From Carya illinoinensis (lineage: Eukaryota; Streptophyta; Magnoliopsida; Fagales; Juglandaceae): a stretch of 64,000 bases of DNA. Below, piece by piece: positions 10,833-23,636 of the stretch. The position numbers were made by a program, and so were the translations under genes. A model generated the notes under the pieces. It searched no databases. It was not told the DNA's origin and worked only from the letters and a program-made list of their open reading frames with translations. The stretch's first letter is position 1, and the number at the start of each line of letters is the position of its first letter. Where the stretch lies: assembly GCF_018687715.1 (NCBI RefSeq), contig NC_056758.1:21742501-21806500 (forward strand). Direction: 5' to 3'.

Positions 10833-11816
10833 TTATGTGGGCATCCAAAGCGAGGAATGAAAGAATAGACTGGTTTCCCTGTGTAAATTGGTCCAGTGCA
10901 AGAACTAAACAAGTATGGTCAAGGTGAGGTGTAAACGATGAAATTTTCCATATGAAAATGGTCTAAAACGCTTCGGCTAGGGGCCAACTTGTCGCAACGG
11001 CCATTAAGGATTGCCTTGGTGCCGATTGGCAGTGACTCGAGCATTATCGACATTGGAGTGTGTCATGTCTTTGATAAAGCCTAATCATCAAATACAAACT
11101 TAGAATGTTGGAAAACGACAAGAAAATCAATATGATCAGAATGAAAAAAATGGTTACGAAGAACAAAAAAGGAAATTAAACTCAAAACATTGTTGAAAGA
11201 TGACTAATTCTTGTGCAACTCGATTACATCCTTTGAATCAAGCTAAAAGCTTAACGATGCGCTAGATGGGGAACCTTACGGGAATGTGGCAATTCTTGAA
11301 GTTGGGGAAACTAAATTGTAAGCTTTATGTTTGCTTGAAATCGAAGAATGAAACAAACGATTGGTTTCTTGTTGTAAATTCGTTCAATGCCAGAACTAAA
11401 CTAGTACGGTTGAGGTGGGGTGCAAACGATGACATTCCGAATGAGGAAATGGTGTGAATGGCATGGGCTTGGGGTGGACTTGTCGCAATGCACAAGAAGG
11501 AGAACCTAGCTCGGATTGGCGGTGATTTCAGCATTATTCACATGGCCTTTCTGTTATTGAGTGGTTTTGGATCCAGCCGAAGCTTCTAAGTCAATCTTAG
11601 AATGATAAGAAACAGCAAAGAAAGTAATAAGATCCGTATAAAAAATGTTATAAAGAACTAAAAAGAAAATTAGGCCCAAAACATTGTTGAGAGAGTTCTA
11701 ATCTCGTGTAAGTCAATTACTTCCCTTAATTCAACCTAAAAGGATAAGCACGGGTAGATGGGGAACGTTAGAGGCGTGTGGCACTTGTTGGACTTGAGGG
11801 AAAGTAAATCTAAGGT
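10833..11816 (+). repeat. Unit 12, A1 with B1-to-B2 hybrid half
   Basis: B starts at 11325; joint at 11406/11407. Copy of U8 and U10. Confidence 0.95.
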
Positions 11817-12803
11817 TTATGTGGGCATCCAAATCGAGGAACGAATCAATAGACGGGTTTCCTTGTGTAAATTGTTCTAGTGCAAGAACTAGACAAGTAA
11901 GGTCAAGGTGGGGTGTAAACGATGAAATTTTCATTGTGAAAATGCTCTAAAAGGCTTCGGCTAGGGGCCAGCTTGTCGCAACGGCCATGAAGGATCACCT
12001 TGGTGCCGATTGGCAGTGATTCGAGCATTATAGACATGGAAGTGTGTCATGTCTTTGATAAAGCCTAATCATCAAATTCAATCTTAGAATGTTGGAAAAC
12101 GACAAGAAAATCAATATGATCAGAATGAAAAAAATGGTTACGAAGAACAGAATAGGAAATTAAAATCAAAACATTGTTGAGAGATGACTAAATCTTGTGC
12201 AACTCGATTACATCCTTTGAATCAAGCTAAAAAGCTTAACGATGCGGTAGATGGGGGGTACCTTACGGGAATGTGGCAGTTCTTGAAGTTGAGGAAACTA
12301 AATTGTAAGGTTTATGTTTCCTTCAACTCGAAGAATGAAACAAAATATTGGTTTCTTGGTGTAAATTCATTCAATGCCAGAACTGAACTAGTACGGTTGA
12401 GGTGGGGTGCAAATGATGACATTCCGAATGAATAAATGGTGTGAATGGCATGGGCTTGGGGTGGACTTGTCGCAATGCACAAGAAGGAGAACCTAGCTCG
12501 GATTGGCGGTGATTTCAGCATTATTCACATGGCCTTTCTCTTACTGAGTGGTTTTGGATCCAGCCGGAGCTTCTAAGTCAATCTTAGAATGATAAGAAAC
12601 AACAAAGAAAGTAATAAGATCCGTATAAAAAATGTTATAAAGAACTAAAAAGAAAATTAGGCCCAAAACATTGTTGAGAGAGTACTAATCTTGTGTAAGT
12701 CAATTACTTCCCTTAATTCAACCTAAAAGGATAAGCACGGGTAGATGGGGAACGTTAGAGGCGTGTGGCACTTATTGGACCTGAGGGAAACTAAATGTAA
12801 GGT
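11817..12803 (+). repeat. Unit 13, A2-B2
   Basis: B starts at 12312. Follows U9 up to ccggagcttc, then has gttataaag and gaggcgtgtgg. The switch near 12600-12770 is a probable conversion or exchange end. Confidence 0.95.
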
Positions 12804-13788
12804 TTATGTGGGCATCCAAAGCGAGGAATGAAAGAATAGACTGGTTTCCCTGTGTAAATTGGTCCAGTGCAAGAACTAAACAAGTATGGTCAAGGTGAGG
12901 TGTAAACGATGAAATTTTCCATATGAAAATGGTCTAAAACGCTTCGGCTAGGGGCCAACTTGTCGCAACGGCCATTAAGGATTGCCTTGGTGCCGATTGG
13001 CAGTGACTCGAGCATTATCGACATTGGAGTGTGTCATGTCTTTGATAAAGCCTAATCATCAAATACAAACTTAGAATGTTGGAAAACGACAAGAAAATCA
13101 ATATGATCAGAATGAAAAAAATGGTTACGAAGAACAAAAAAGGAAATTAAACTCAAAACATTGTTGAAAGATGACTAATTCTTGTGCAACTCGATTACAT
13201 CCTTTGAATCAAGCTAAAAGCTTAACGATGCGCTAGATGGGGAACCTTACGGGAATGTGGCAATTCTTGAAGTTGGGGAAACTAAATTGTAAGCTTTATG
13301 TTTGCTTGAAATCGAAGAATGAAACAAACGATTGGTTTCTTGTTGTAAATTCGTTCAATGCCAGAACTAAACTAGTATGGTAGAGGTGGGGTGGAAATGA
13401 TGACATTATGGATGAGGAAATGGTGTGAATGGCATGGGCTAGGGGCGGACTTGTCGCAATGCACAAGAAGGAGAATTTAGGTCGGATTGGTGGTGATTTC
13501 AGCATTATCCACATGGCCTTTCTTTTATTGACAGGTTTTGGATCCAGCCTAATCTTCTAAGTCAATCTTAGAATGATGAGAAAATAAAAAAGAAAGTAAT
13601 AAGATCCGTATAAAAAATGTAATAAAGAACTAAAAAGAAAATTACGCCCAAAACATTGTTGAGAGATTACTAATCTCGTGTAAGTCAATTACTTCCCTTA
13701 ATTCAACCTAAAAGGATAAGCACGGGTAGATGGGGAACGTTAGAGGCGTGTGGCACTTGTTGGACTTGAGGGAAAGTAAATCTAAGGT
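12804..13788 (+). repeat. Unit 14, A1-B1
   Basis: B starts at 13296. I saw no difference from U1. First unit of the second 6890-bp block and end of the 1971-bp expansion. Confidence 0.95.
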
Positions 13789-14775
13789 TTATGTGGGCAT
13801 CCAAATCGAGGAACGAATCAATAGACGGGTTTCCTTGTGTAAATTGTTCCAGTGCAAGAACTAGACAAGTGAGGTCAAGGAGGGGTGTAAACGATGAAAT
13901 TTTCATTGTGAAAATGCTCTAAAAGGCTTCGGCTAGGGGCCAGCTTGTCGCAACGGCCATGAAGGATCGCCTTGGTGCCGATTGGCAGTGATTCGAGCAT
14001 TATAGACATGGGAGTGTGTCATGTCTTTGCTAAAGCCTAATCATCAAATTCAAACTTAGAATGTTGGAAAACGACAAGAAAATCAATATGATCAGAATGA
14101 AAAAAATGGTTACGAAGAACAGAATAGGAAATTAAAATCAAAACATTGTTGAGAGATGACTAAATCTTGTGCAACTCGATTACATCCTTTGAATCAAGCT
14201 AAAAAGCTTAACGATGCGGTAGATGGGGGGTACCTTACGGGAATGTGGCAGTTCTTGAAGTTGAGGAAACTAAATTGTAAGGTTTATGTTTCCTTCAACT
14301 CGAAGAATGAAACAAAATATTGGTTTCTTGTTGTAAATTCGTTCAATGCCAGAACTAAACTAGTACGGTTGAGGTGGGGTGCAAACGATGACATTCCGAA
14401 TGAGGAAATGGTGTGAATGGCATGGGCTTGGGGTGGACTTGTCGCAATGCACAAGAAGGAGAACCTAGCTCGGATTGGCGGTGATTTCAGCATTATTCAC
14501 ATGGCCTTTCTCTTATTGAGTGGTTTTGGATCCAGCCGAAGCTTCTAAGTCAATCTTAGAATGATAAGAAACAGCAAAGAAAGTAATAAGATCCGTATAA
14601 AAAATGTTATAAAGAACTAAAAAGAAAATTAGGCCCAAAACATTGTTGAGAGAGTTCTAATCTCGTGTAAGTCAATTACTTCCCTTAATTCAACCTAAAA
14701 GGATAAGCACGGGTAGATGGGGAACGTTAGAGGCGTGTGGCACTTGTTGGACTTGAGGGAAAGTAAATCTAAGGT
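13789..14775 (+). repeat. Unit 15, A2-B2
   Basis: B starts at 14284. Copy of U2, including caaggaggggtg, tttgctaaag and the +1 A. Confidence 0.95.
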
Positions 14776-15762
14776 TTATGTGGGCATCCAAATCGAGGAA
14801 CGAATCAATAGACGGGTTTCCTTGTGTAAATTGTTCTAGTGCAAGAACTAGACAAGTAAGGTCAAGGTGGGGTGTAAACGATGAAATTTTCATTGTGAAA
14901 ATGCTCTAAAAGGCTTCGGCTAGGGGCCAGCTTGTCGCAACGGCCATGAAGGATCACCTTGGTGCCGATTGGCAGTGATTCGAGCATTATAGACATGGAA
15001 GTGTGTCATGTCTTTGATAAAGCCTAATCATCAAATTCAATCTTAGAATGTTGGAAAACGACAAGAAAATCAATATGATCAGAATGAAAAAAATGGTTAC
15101 GAAGAACAGAATAGGAAATTAAAATCAAAACATTGTTGAGAGATGACTAAATCTTGTGCAACTCGATTACATCCTTTGAATGAAGCTAAAAAGCTTAACG
15201 ATGCGATAGATGGGGGGTACCTTACGGGAATGTGGCAGTTCTTGAAGTTGAGGAAACTAAATTGTAAGGTTTATGTTTCCTTCAACTCGAAGAATGAAAC
15301 AAAATATTGGTTTCTTGGTGTAAATTCATTCAATGCCAGAACTGAACTAGTACGGTTGAGGTGGGGTGCAAATGATGACATTCCGAATGAATAAATGGTG
15401 TGAATGGCATGGGCTTGGGGTGGACTTGTTGCAATGCACAAGAAGGAGAACCTAGCTCGGATTGGCGGTGATTTCAGCATTATTCACATGGCCTTTCTCT
15501 TATTGAGTGGTTTTGGATCCAGCCGAAGCTTCTAAGTCAATCTTAGAATGATAAGAAACAGCAAAGAAAGTAATAAGATCCGTATAAAAAATGTTATAAA
15601 GAACTAAAAAGAAAATTAGGCCCAAAACATTGTTGAGAGAGTACTAATCTTGTGTAAGTCAATTACTTCCCTTAATTCAACCTAAAAGGATAAGCACGGG
15701 TAGATGGGGAACGTTAGAGGCGTGTGGCACTTATTGGACCTGAGGGAAACTAAATGTAAGGT
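14776..15762 (+). repeat. Unit 16, A2-B2
   Basis: B starts at 15271. Copy of U3 (gaatgaagct, gcgatagatg). Confidence 0.95.
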
Positions 15763-16748
15763 TTATGTGGGCATCCAAAGCGAGGAATGAAAGAATAGAC
15801 GGGTTTCCTTGTGTAAATTGGTCCAGTGCAAGAACTAAACAAGTATGGTCAAGGTGAGGTGTAAACGATGAAATTTTCCATATGAAAATGGTCTAAAACG
15901 CTTCGGCTAGGGGCCAACTTGTCGCAACGGCCATTATGGATCGCCTTGGTGCCGATTGGCAGTGATTCGAGCATTATCGACATGGGAGTGTGTCATGTCT
16001 TTGATAAAGCCTAATCATCAAATTCAAACTTAGAATGTTGGAAAACGACAAGAAAATCAGTATGATCAGAATGAGAAAAATGGTTACGAAGAACAGAAAA
16101 GGAAATTAAACTCAAAAGATTGTTGAGAGATGACTAAATCTTGTGCAACTCGATTACATCCTTTGAATCAAGCTAAAAGCTTAACGATGCGGTAGATGGG
16201 GGGAACCTTACGGGAATGTGGCACTTCTTGAAATTGAGGAAACTAAATTGTAAGGTGTAGCTTTCCTTCAACTCGAAAAATGAAACAAAATATTGGTTTC
16301 TTGTTGTAAATTCGTTCAATGCCAGAACTGAACTAGTACGGTTGAGGTTGGGTGCAAACGATGACATTCCGAATGAGGAAATGGTGTGAATGGCAAGGGC
16401 TTGGGGTGGACTTGTCGCAATGCAAAAGAAGGAGAACCTAGCTCAGATTGGTGGTGATTTCAGCATTATTCACATGGCCTTTCTCTTATTGAGTGGTTTT
16501 GGATCCAGCCTAAGCTTCTAAGTCAATCTTAGAATGATAAGAAACAACAAAGAAAGTAATAAGATCCGTATAAAAAATGTTATAAAGAACTAAAAAGAAA
16601 ATTAGGCCCAAAACATTGTTGAGAGAGTACTAATCTTGTGTAAGTCAATTACATCCCTTAATTCAACCTAAAAGGATAAGCACGGGTAGATGGGGAACGT
16701 TAGAGGCGTGTGGCACTTATTGGACCTGAGGGAAACTAAATGTAAGGT
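15763..16748 (+). repeat. Unit 17, A1-B2
   Basis: B starts at about 16257 with ggtgtagctttcc. Copy of U4. Confidence 0.95.
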
Positions 16749-17727
16749 TTATGTGGGCATCCAAAGCGAGGAAAGAAAGAATAGACTGGTTTCCTTGTGT
16801 AAATTGGTCCAGTGCAAGAACTAAACAAGTATGGTCAAGGTCAGGTGTAAACGATGAAATTTTCCATATGAAAATGGTCTAAAACGCTTCGGCTAGGGGC
16901 CAACTTGTCGCAACGGCCATAAAGGATCGCCTTGGTGCCGATTGGTAGTGATTCGAGCATTATCGACATGGGAGTGTGTCATGTCTTTGATAAAGCCTAA
17001 TCATCAAATTCAAACTTAGAATGTTGGAAAACGACAAGAAAATCATTATGATCAAAATGAAAAAAATGGTTATGAAGAACAAAAAAGGAAATTAAACTCA
17101 AAACATTGTTGAGAGATGACTAAATCTTGTGCAACTCGATTACATCCTTTGAATCAAGCTTAACGATGCGGTAGATGGGGGGAACCTTACGGGAATGTGG
17201 CCCTTCTTGAAATTGAGGAAACTAAATTGTAAGGTTTATGTTTCCTTCAACTCGAAGAATGAAACAAAATATTGGTTTCTTGTTGTAAATTCGTTCAATG
17301 CCAGAACTAAACTAGTACGGTTGAGGTGGGGTGCAAACGATGACATTCCGAATGAGGAAATGGTGTGAATGGCATGGGCTTGGGGTGGACTTGTCGCAAT
17401 GCACAAGAAGGAGAACCTAGCTCGGATTGGCGGTGATTTCAGCATTATTCACATGGCCTTTCTCTTATTGAGTGGTTTTGGATCCAGCCGAAGCTTCTAA
17501 GTCAATCTTAGAATGATAAGAAACAGCAAAGAAAGTAATAAGATCCGTATAAAAAATGTTATAAAGAACTAAAAAGAAAATTAGGCCCAAAACATTGTTG
17601 AGAGAGTTCTAATCTCGTGTAAGTCAATTACTTCCCTTAATTCAACCTAAAAGGATAAGCACGGGTAGATGGGGAACGTTAGAGGCGTGTGGCACTTGTT
17701 GGACTTGAGGGAAAGTAAATCTAAGGT
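16749..17727 (+). repeat. Unit 18, A1-B2, 979 bp
   Basis: B starts at 17236. Copy of U5 with the same 7-bp deletion. Confidence 0.95.
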
Positions 17728-18706
17728 TTATGTGGGCATCCAAATCGAGGAACGAATCAATAGACGGGTTTCCTTGTGTAAATTGTTCCAGTGCAAGAAC
17801 TAGACAAGTAAGGTCAAGGTGGGATGTAAACGATGAAATTTTCATTCTGAAAATGCTCTAAAAGGCTTCGGCTAGGGGCCAACTTGTCGCAACGGCCATT
17901 AAGGATCGCCTTGGTGCCGATTGGCAGTGACTCGAGCATTATCGACATGGGAGTATGTCATGTCTTTGATAAAGCCTAATCATCAAATACAAACTTAGAA
18001 TGTTGGAAAACGACAAGAAAATCAATATGATCAGAATGAAAAAAATGGTTACGAAGAACAAAAAAGGAAATTAAACTCAAAACATTGTTGAGAGATGACT
18101 AAATCTTGTGCAACTCGATTACATCCTTTGAATCAAGCTTAACGATGCGGTAGATGGGGGGAACCTTACGGGAATGTGGCCCTTCTTGAAATTGAGGAAA
18201 CTAAATTGTAAGGTTTATGTTTCCTTCAACTCGAAGAATGAAACAAAATATTGGTTTCTTGTTGTAAATTCGTTCAATGCCAGAACTAAACTAGTACGGT
18301 TGAGGTGGGGTGCAAACGATGACATTCCGAATGAGGAAATGGTGTGAATGGCATGGGCTTGGGGTGGACTTGTCGCAATGCACAAGAAGGAGAACCTAGC
18401 TCGGATTGGCGGTGATTTCAGCATTATTCACATGGCCTTTCTCTTATTGAGTGGTTTTGGATCCAGCCGAAGCTTCTAAGTCAATCTTAGAATGATAAGA
18501 AACAGCAAAGAAAGTAATAAGATCCGTATAAAAAATGTTATAAAGAACTAAAAAGAAAATTAGGCCCAAAACATTGTTGAGAGAGTTCTAATCTCGTGTA
18601 AGTCAATTACTTCCCTTAATTCAACCTAAAAGGATAAGCACGGGTAGATGGGGAACGTTAGAGGCGTGTGGCACTTGTTGGACTTGAGGGAAAGTAAATC
18701 TAAGGT
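17728..18706 (+). repeat. Unit 19, A2-B2, 979 bp
   Basis: B starts at 18215. Copy of U6 but with a at 18132 and c at 18443, the common states, so the U6 bases arose after the block was duplicated. Confidence 0.95.
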
Positions 18707-19693
18707 TTATGTGGGCATCCAAATCGAGGAACGAATCAATAGACGGGTTTCCTTGTGTAAATTGTTCTAGTGCAAGAACTAGACAAGTAAGGTCAAGGTG
18801 GGGTGTAAACGATGAAATTTTCATTGTGAAAATGCTCTAAAAGGCTTCGGCTAGGGGCCAGCTTGTCGCAACGGCCATGAAGGATCACCTTGGTGCCGAT
18901 TGGCAGTGATTCGAGCATTATAGACATGGAAGTGTGTCATGTCTTTGATAAAGCCTAATCATCAAATTCAATCTTAGAATGTTGGAAAACGACAAGAAAA
19001 TCAATATGATCAGAATGAAAAAAATGGTTACGAAGAACAGAATAGGAAATTAAAATCAAAACATTGTTGAGAGATGACTAAATCTTGTGCAACTCGATTA
19101 CATCCTTTGAATCAAGCTAAAAAGCTTAACGATGCAGTAGATGGGGGGTACCTTACGGGAATGTGGCAGTTCTTGAAGTTGACGAAACTAAATTGTAAGG
19201 TTTATGTTTCCTTCAACTCGAAGAATGAAACAAAATATTGGTTTCTTGGTGTAAATTCATTCAATGCCAGAACTGAACTAATGCGGTTGAGGTGGGGTGC
19301 AAATGATGACATTCCGAATGAATAAATGGTGTGAATGGCATGGGCTTGGGGTGGACTTGTCGCAATGCACAAGAAGGAGAACCTAGCTCGGATTGGCGGT
19401 GATTTCAGCATTATTCACATGGCCTTTCTCTTACTGAGTGGTTTTGGATCCAGCCGGAGCTTCTAAGTCAATCTTAGAATGATAAGAAACAACAAAGAAA
19501 GTAATAAGATCCGTATAAAAAATGTTGTAAAGAACTAAAAAGAAAATTAGGCCCAAAACATTGTTGAGAGAGTACTAATCTTGTGTAAGTCAATTACTTC
19601 CCTTAATTCAACCTAAAAGGATAAGCACGGGTAGATGGGGAACGTTAGAGGCATGTGGCACTTATTGGACCTGAGGGAAACTAAATGTAAGGT
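18707..19693 (+). repeat. Unit 20, A2-B2
   Basis: B starts at 19202. Copy of U7 with all seven listed marks. Confidence 0.95.
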
Positions 19694-20678
19694 TTATGTG
19701 GGCATCCAAAGCGAGGAATGAAAGAATAGACTGGTTTCCCTGTGTAAATTGGTCCAGTGCAAGAACTAAACAAGTATGGTCAAGGTGAGGTGTAAACGAT
19801 GAAATTTTCCATATGAAAATGGTCTAAAACGCTTCGGCTAGGGGCCAACTTGTCGCAACGGCCATTAAGGATTGCCTTGGTGCCGATTGGCAGTGACTCG
19901 AGCATTATCGACATTGGAGTGTGTCATGTCTTTGATAAAGCCTAATCATCAAATACAAACTTAGAATGTTGGAAAACGACAAGAAAATCAATATGATCAG
20001 AATGAAAAAAATGGTTACGAAGAACAAAAAAGGAAATTAAACTCAAAACATTGTTGAAAGATGACTAATTCTTGTGCAACTCGATTACATCCTTTGAATC
20101 AAGCTAAAAGCTTAACGATGCGCTAGATGGGGAACCTTACGGGAATGTGGCAATTCTTGAAGTTGGGGAAACTAAATTGTAAGCTTTATGTTTGCTTGAA
20201 ATCGAAGAATGAAACAAACGATTGGTTTCTTGTTGTAAATTCGTTCAATGCCAGAACTAAACTAGTATGGTAGAGGTGGGGTGGAAATGATGACATTATG
20301 GATGAGGAAATGGTGTGAATGGCATGGGCTAGGGGCGGACTTGTCGCAATGCACAAGAAGGAGAATTTAGGTCGGATTGGTGGTGATTTCAGCATTATCC
20401 ACATGGCCTTTCTTTTATTGACAGGTTTTGGATCCAGCCTAATCTTCTAAGTCAATCTTAGAATGATGAGAAAATAAAAAAGAAAGTAATAAGATCCGTA
20501 TAAAAAATGTAATAAAGAACTAAAGAGAAAATTACGCCCAAAACATTGTTGAGAGATTACTAATCTCGTGTAAGTCAATTACTTCCCTTAATTCAACCTA
20601 AAAGGATAACCAAGGGTAGATGGGGAACGTTAGAGGCATGTGGCACTTGTTGGACCTGAGGGAAACAAAATCTAAGGT
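19694..20678 (+). repeat. Unit 21, A1-B1
   Basis: B starts at 20186. Follows U1 and U14 until about 20520, where taaagagaaaattacg and then aaccaagggtag show the end of the block match. Confidence 0.95.
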
Positions 20679-21665
20679 TTATGTGGGCATCCAAATCGAG
20701 GAATGAATCAATAGACGGGTTTCCTTGTGTAAATTGTTCCAGTGCAAGAACTAGACAAGTAAGGTCAAGGTGGGGTGTAAACGATGAAATTTTCATTGTG
20801 AAAATGCTCTAAAAGGCTTCGGCTAGGGGCCAGCTTGTCGCAACGGCCATGAAAGATCACCTTGGTGCCGATTGGCAGTGATTCGAGCATTATAGACATG
20901 GAAGTGTGTCATGTCTTTGATAAAGCCTAATCATCAAATTCAATCTTAGAATGTTGGAAAACGACAAGAAAATCAATATGATCAGAATGAAAAAAATGGT
21001 TACGAAGAACAGAATAGGAAATTAAAATCAAAACATTGTTGAGAGATGACTAAATCTTGTGCAACTCGATTACATCCTTTGAATGAAGCTAAAAAGCTTA
21101 ACGATGCGATAGATGGGGGGTACCTTACGGGAATGTGGCAGTTCTTGAAGTTGAGGAAACTAAATTGTAAGGTTTATGTTTCCTTCAACTCGAAGAATGA
21201 AACAAAATATTGGTTTCTTGGTGTAAATTCATTCAATGCCAGAACTGAACTAGTACGGTTGAGGTGGGGTGCAAATGATGACATTCCGAATGAATAAATG
21301 GTGTGAATGGCATGGGCTTGGGGTGGACTTGTTGCAATGCACAAGAAGGAGAACCTAGCTCGGATTGGCGGTGATTTCAGCATTATTCACATGGCCTTTC
21401 TCTTATTGAGTGGTTTTGGATCCAGCCAAAGCTTCTAAGTCAATCTTAGAATGATAAGAAACAGCAAAGAAAGTAATAAGATCCGTATAAAAAATGTTAT
21501 AAAGAACTAAAAAGAAAATTAGGCCCAAAACATTGTTGAGAGAGTACTAATCTTGTGTAAGTCAATTACTTCCCTTAATTCAACCTAAAAGGATAAGCAC
21601 GGGTAGATGGGGAACGTTAGAGGCGTGTGGCACTTATTGGACCTGAGGGAAACTAAATGTAAGGT
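20679..21665 (+). repeat. Unit 22, A2-B2
   Basis: B starts at 21174. Front end is a distinct A2 (ggaatgaatc, gttccag); from about 20760 it follows U3. Private: gaaagatcacc, ccaaagcttc. Confidence 0.95.
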
Positions 21666-22300
21666 TTATGTGGGCATCCAAAGCGAGGAATGAAAGAATA
21701 GACGGGTTTCCTTGTGTAAATTGGTCCAGTGCAAGATCTAAACAAGTATGGTCAAGGTGAGGTGTAAACGATGAAATTTTCCATATGAAAATGGTCTAAA
21801 ACGCTTCGCCTAGGGGCCAACTTGTCGCAACGGCCATTATGGATCGCCTTGGTGCCGATTGGCAGTGATTCGAGCATTATCGACATGGGAGTGTGTCATG
21901 TCTTTGATAAAGCCTAATCATCAAATTCAAACTTAGAATGTTGGAAAACGACAAGAAAATCAGTATGATCAGAATGAGAAAAATGGTTACGAAGAACAGA
22001 AAAGGAAATTAAACTCAAAACATTGTTGAGAGATGACTAAATCTTGTGCAACTCGATTACATCCTTTGAATCAAGCTAAAAGCTTAACGATGCGGTAGAT
22101 GGGGGGAACCTTACGGGAATGTGGCACTTCTTGAAATTGAGGAAACTAAATTGTAAGGTGTAGCTTTCCTTCAACTCGAAAAATGAAACAAAATATTGGT
22201 TTCTTGTTGTAAATTCGTTCAATGCCAGAACTGAACTAGTACGGTTGAGGTTGGGTGCAAACGATGACATTCCGAATGAGGAAATGGTGTGAATGGCAAG
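20760..22300 (+). repeat. Third copy of the U3-U4 segment
   Basis: From about 20760 to 22300 the sequence follows U3 and the front of U4 (offset 18706 bp), with the same gaatgaagct, gcgatagatg, attatggatcgcc, cagtatgatcagaatgag, ggtgtagctttcc and gaggttgggtgc marks. It switches to B1 sequence (gggctaggggcgg, gaatttaggtcgg) at about 22300. It carries a few private changes, such as agatct at about 21735 and cttcgcctagg at about 21806. Confidence 0.85.
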
Positions 22301-22651
22301 GGCTAGGGGCGGACTTGTCGCAATGCACAAGAAGGAGAATTTAGGTCGGATTGGCGGTGATTTCAGCATTATTCACATGGCCTTTCTTTTATTGACAGGT
22401 TTTGGATCCAGCCTAATCTTCTAAGTCAATCTTAGAATGATGAGAAACAACAAAGAAAGTAATAAGATCCGTATAAAAAGAGTTATAAAGAACTAAAAAG
22501 AAAATTACGCCCAAAACATTGTTGAGAGATTACTAATCTCGTGTAACTTTATTACTTCCCTTAATTCAACCTAAAAGGATAACCACGGGTAGATGGGGAA
22601 CGTTAGAGGCGTGTGGCACTTGTTGGACCTGAGGGAAACAAAATCTAAGGT
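21666..22651 (+). repeat. Unit 23, A1 with B2-to-B1 hybrid half
   Basis: B starts at about 22160. Follows U4, then B1 from about 22300. Its ending (gagttataaag, gtaactttattac) is private. Contains a 97-codon minus-strand frame (22076-22369), open because the usual TAA of the anchor is altered. Confidence 0.95.
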
Positions 22652-23636
22652 TTATGTGGGCATCCAAATCGAGGAAAGAATCAATAGACGGGTTTCCTTG
22701 TGTAAATTGTTCCAGTGCAAGAACTAGACAAGTAAGGTCAAGGTGGGGTGTAAACGATGAAATTTTCATTCTGAAAATGCTCTAAAAGGCTTCGGCTAGG
22801 GGCCACTTGTCGCAACGGCCATGAAGGATCGCCTTGGTGCCGATTGGCAGTGATTACAGCATTATCGACATGGCAGTGTGTCATGTCTTTGATAAAGCCT
22901 AATCATCAAATTCAGTCTTAGAATGTTGGAAAACAACAAGAAAATCAATATGATCAGAATGAGAAAAATGGTTACGAAGAACAGAAAAGGAAATTAAACT
23001 CAAAAGATTGTTGAGAGATGACTAAATCTTGTGCAACTCGATTACATCCTTTGAATCAAGCTAAAAGTTTAACGATGCGGTAGATGGGGGGAACCTTACG
23101 GGAATATGGCACTTCTTGAAATTGAGGAAACTAAATTGTAAGGTTTAGGTTTCCTTCAACTCGAAGAATGAAACAAAATATTGGTTTCTTGTTGTAAACT
23201 CGTTCAATACCAGAACTGAACTAGAACGGTTGAGGTGGGGTGCAAATGATGACATTCCGAATGAGGAAATGGTGTGAATGGCAAGGGCTTGGGGTGGACT
23301 TGTCGCAATGCACAAGAACGAGAACCTAGCTCGGATTGGCGGTGATTTCAGCATTATTCACATGGCCTTTCTCTTATTGAGTGGTTTTGGATCCAGCCTA
23401 AGCTTCTAAGTCAATCTTAGAATGATAAGAAACAACAAAGAAAGTAATAAGATCCGTATAAAAAATGTTATAAAGAACTAAAAAGAAAATTAGGCCCAAA
23501 ACATTGTTGAGAGACTACTAATCTCGTGTAAGTCAATTACTTCCCTTAATTCAACCTAAAAGGATAACCACGGGTAGATGGGGAACGTTAGAGGCGTGTG
23601 GTACTTGTTGGACTTGAGGGAAACTAAAACTAAGGT
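22652..23636 (+). repeat. Unit 24, A2-B2
   Basis: B starts at 23145 (ggtttaggtttcc). Private: ggggccacttg (2-bp loss), gtgattacagc, gctaaaagttt, gggaatatgg, caataccag, ctagaacgg. Confidence 0.94.

Larger units (their letters stand above)
5494..13377 (+). repeat. Four tandem copies of a 1971-bp segment
   Basis: Copies run 5494-7464, 7465-9435, 9436-11406 and 11407-13377. The joints at 7464/7465, 9435/9436 and 11406/11407 are where a B1 sequence turns into B2 within one half (gaactaaactagta followed by cggttg rather than tggtag). The crossover itself lies anywhere in the preceding shared stretch of roughly 40 bp. The base g of tttctgttattg (5640) recurs in all joint-bearing units, showing that the right-hand partner was the U6 half. 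Only the fourth copy runs into an intact B1 half (U14). Confidence 0.9.
5904..13377 (+). repeat. Second-order 3942-bp duplication inside the four 1971-bp copies
   Basis: U7 and U11 share gatgcagtag, ttgacgaaac and gaactaatgcgg. U9 and U13 instead have gatgcggtag, ttgaggaaac and gaactagtacgg. The alternation means two different dimers were first present and the pair was then copied as a 3942-bp block. U13 departs from U9 near its end (gttataaag, aggcgtgtgg), where it joins the right-hand 6890-bp block. Confidence 0.75.
12804..19693 (+). repeat. Seven-unit block, right copy (U14-U20)
   Basis: Near-identical to 1-6890 at an offset of 12803 bp. The following unit (19694) again starts as the same A1B1 type as the first unit of the block, as expected if the exchange paired the block's first unit with the one after its last. 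Confidence 0.93.

Noticed and set aside
1..19693. Near-identical blocks as pure assembly error
   Set aside because: The two blocks differ at 5329/18132 and 5640/18443, and the left one contains a distinct internal expansion, so they are not a simple duplicate contig. Copy number still needs long reads.
22076..22369. 97-codon minus-strand ORF as a gene
   Set aside because: It is longer than its sisters only because one TAA in the anchor motif is mutated (ggtgtag or ggtatatg instead of ggtttatg).
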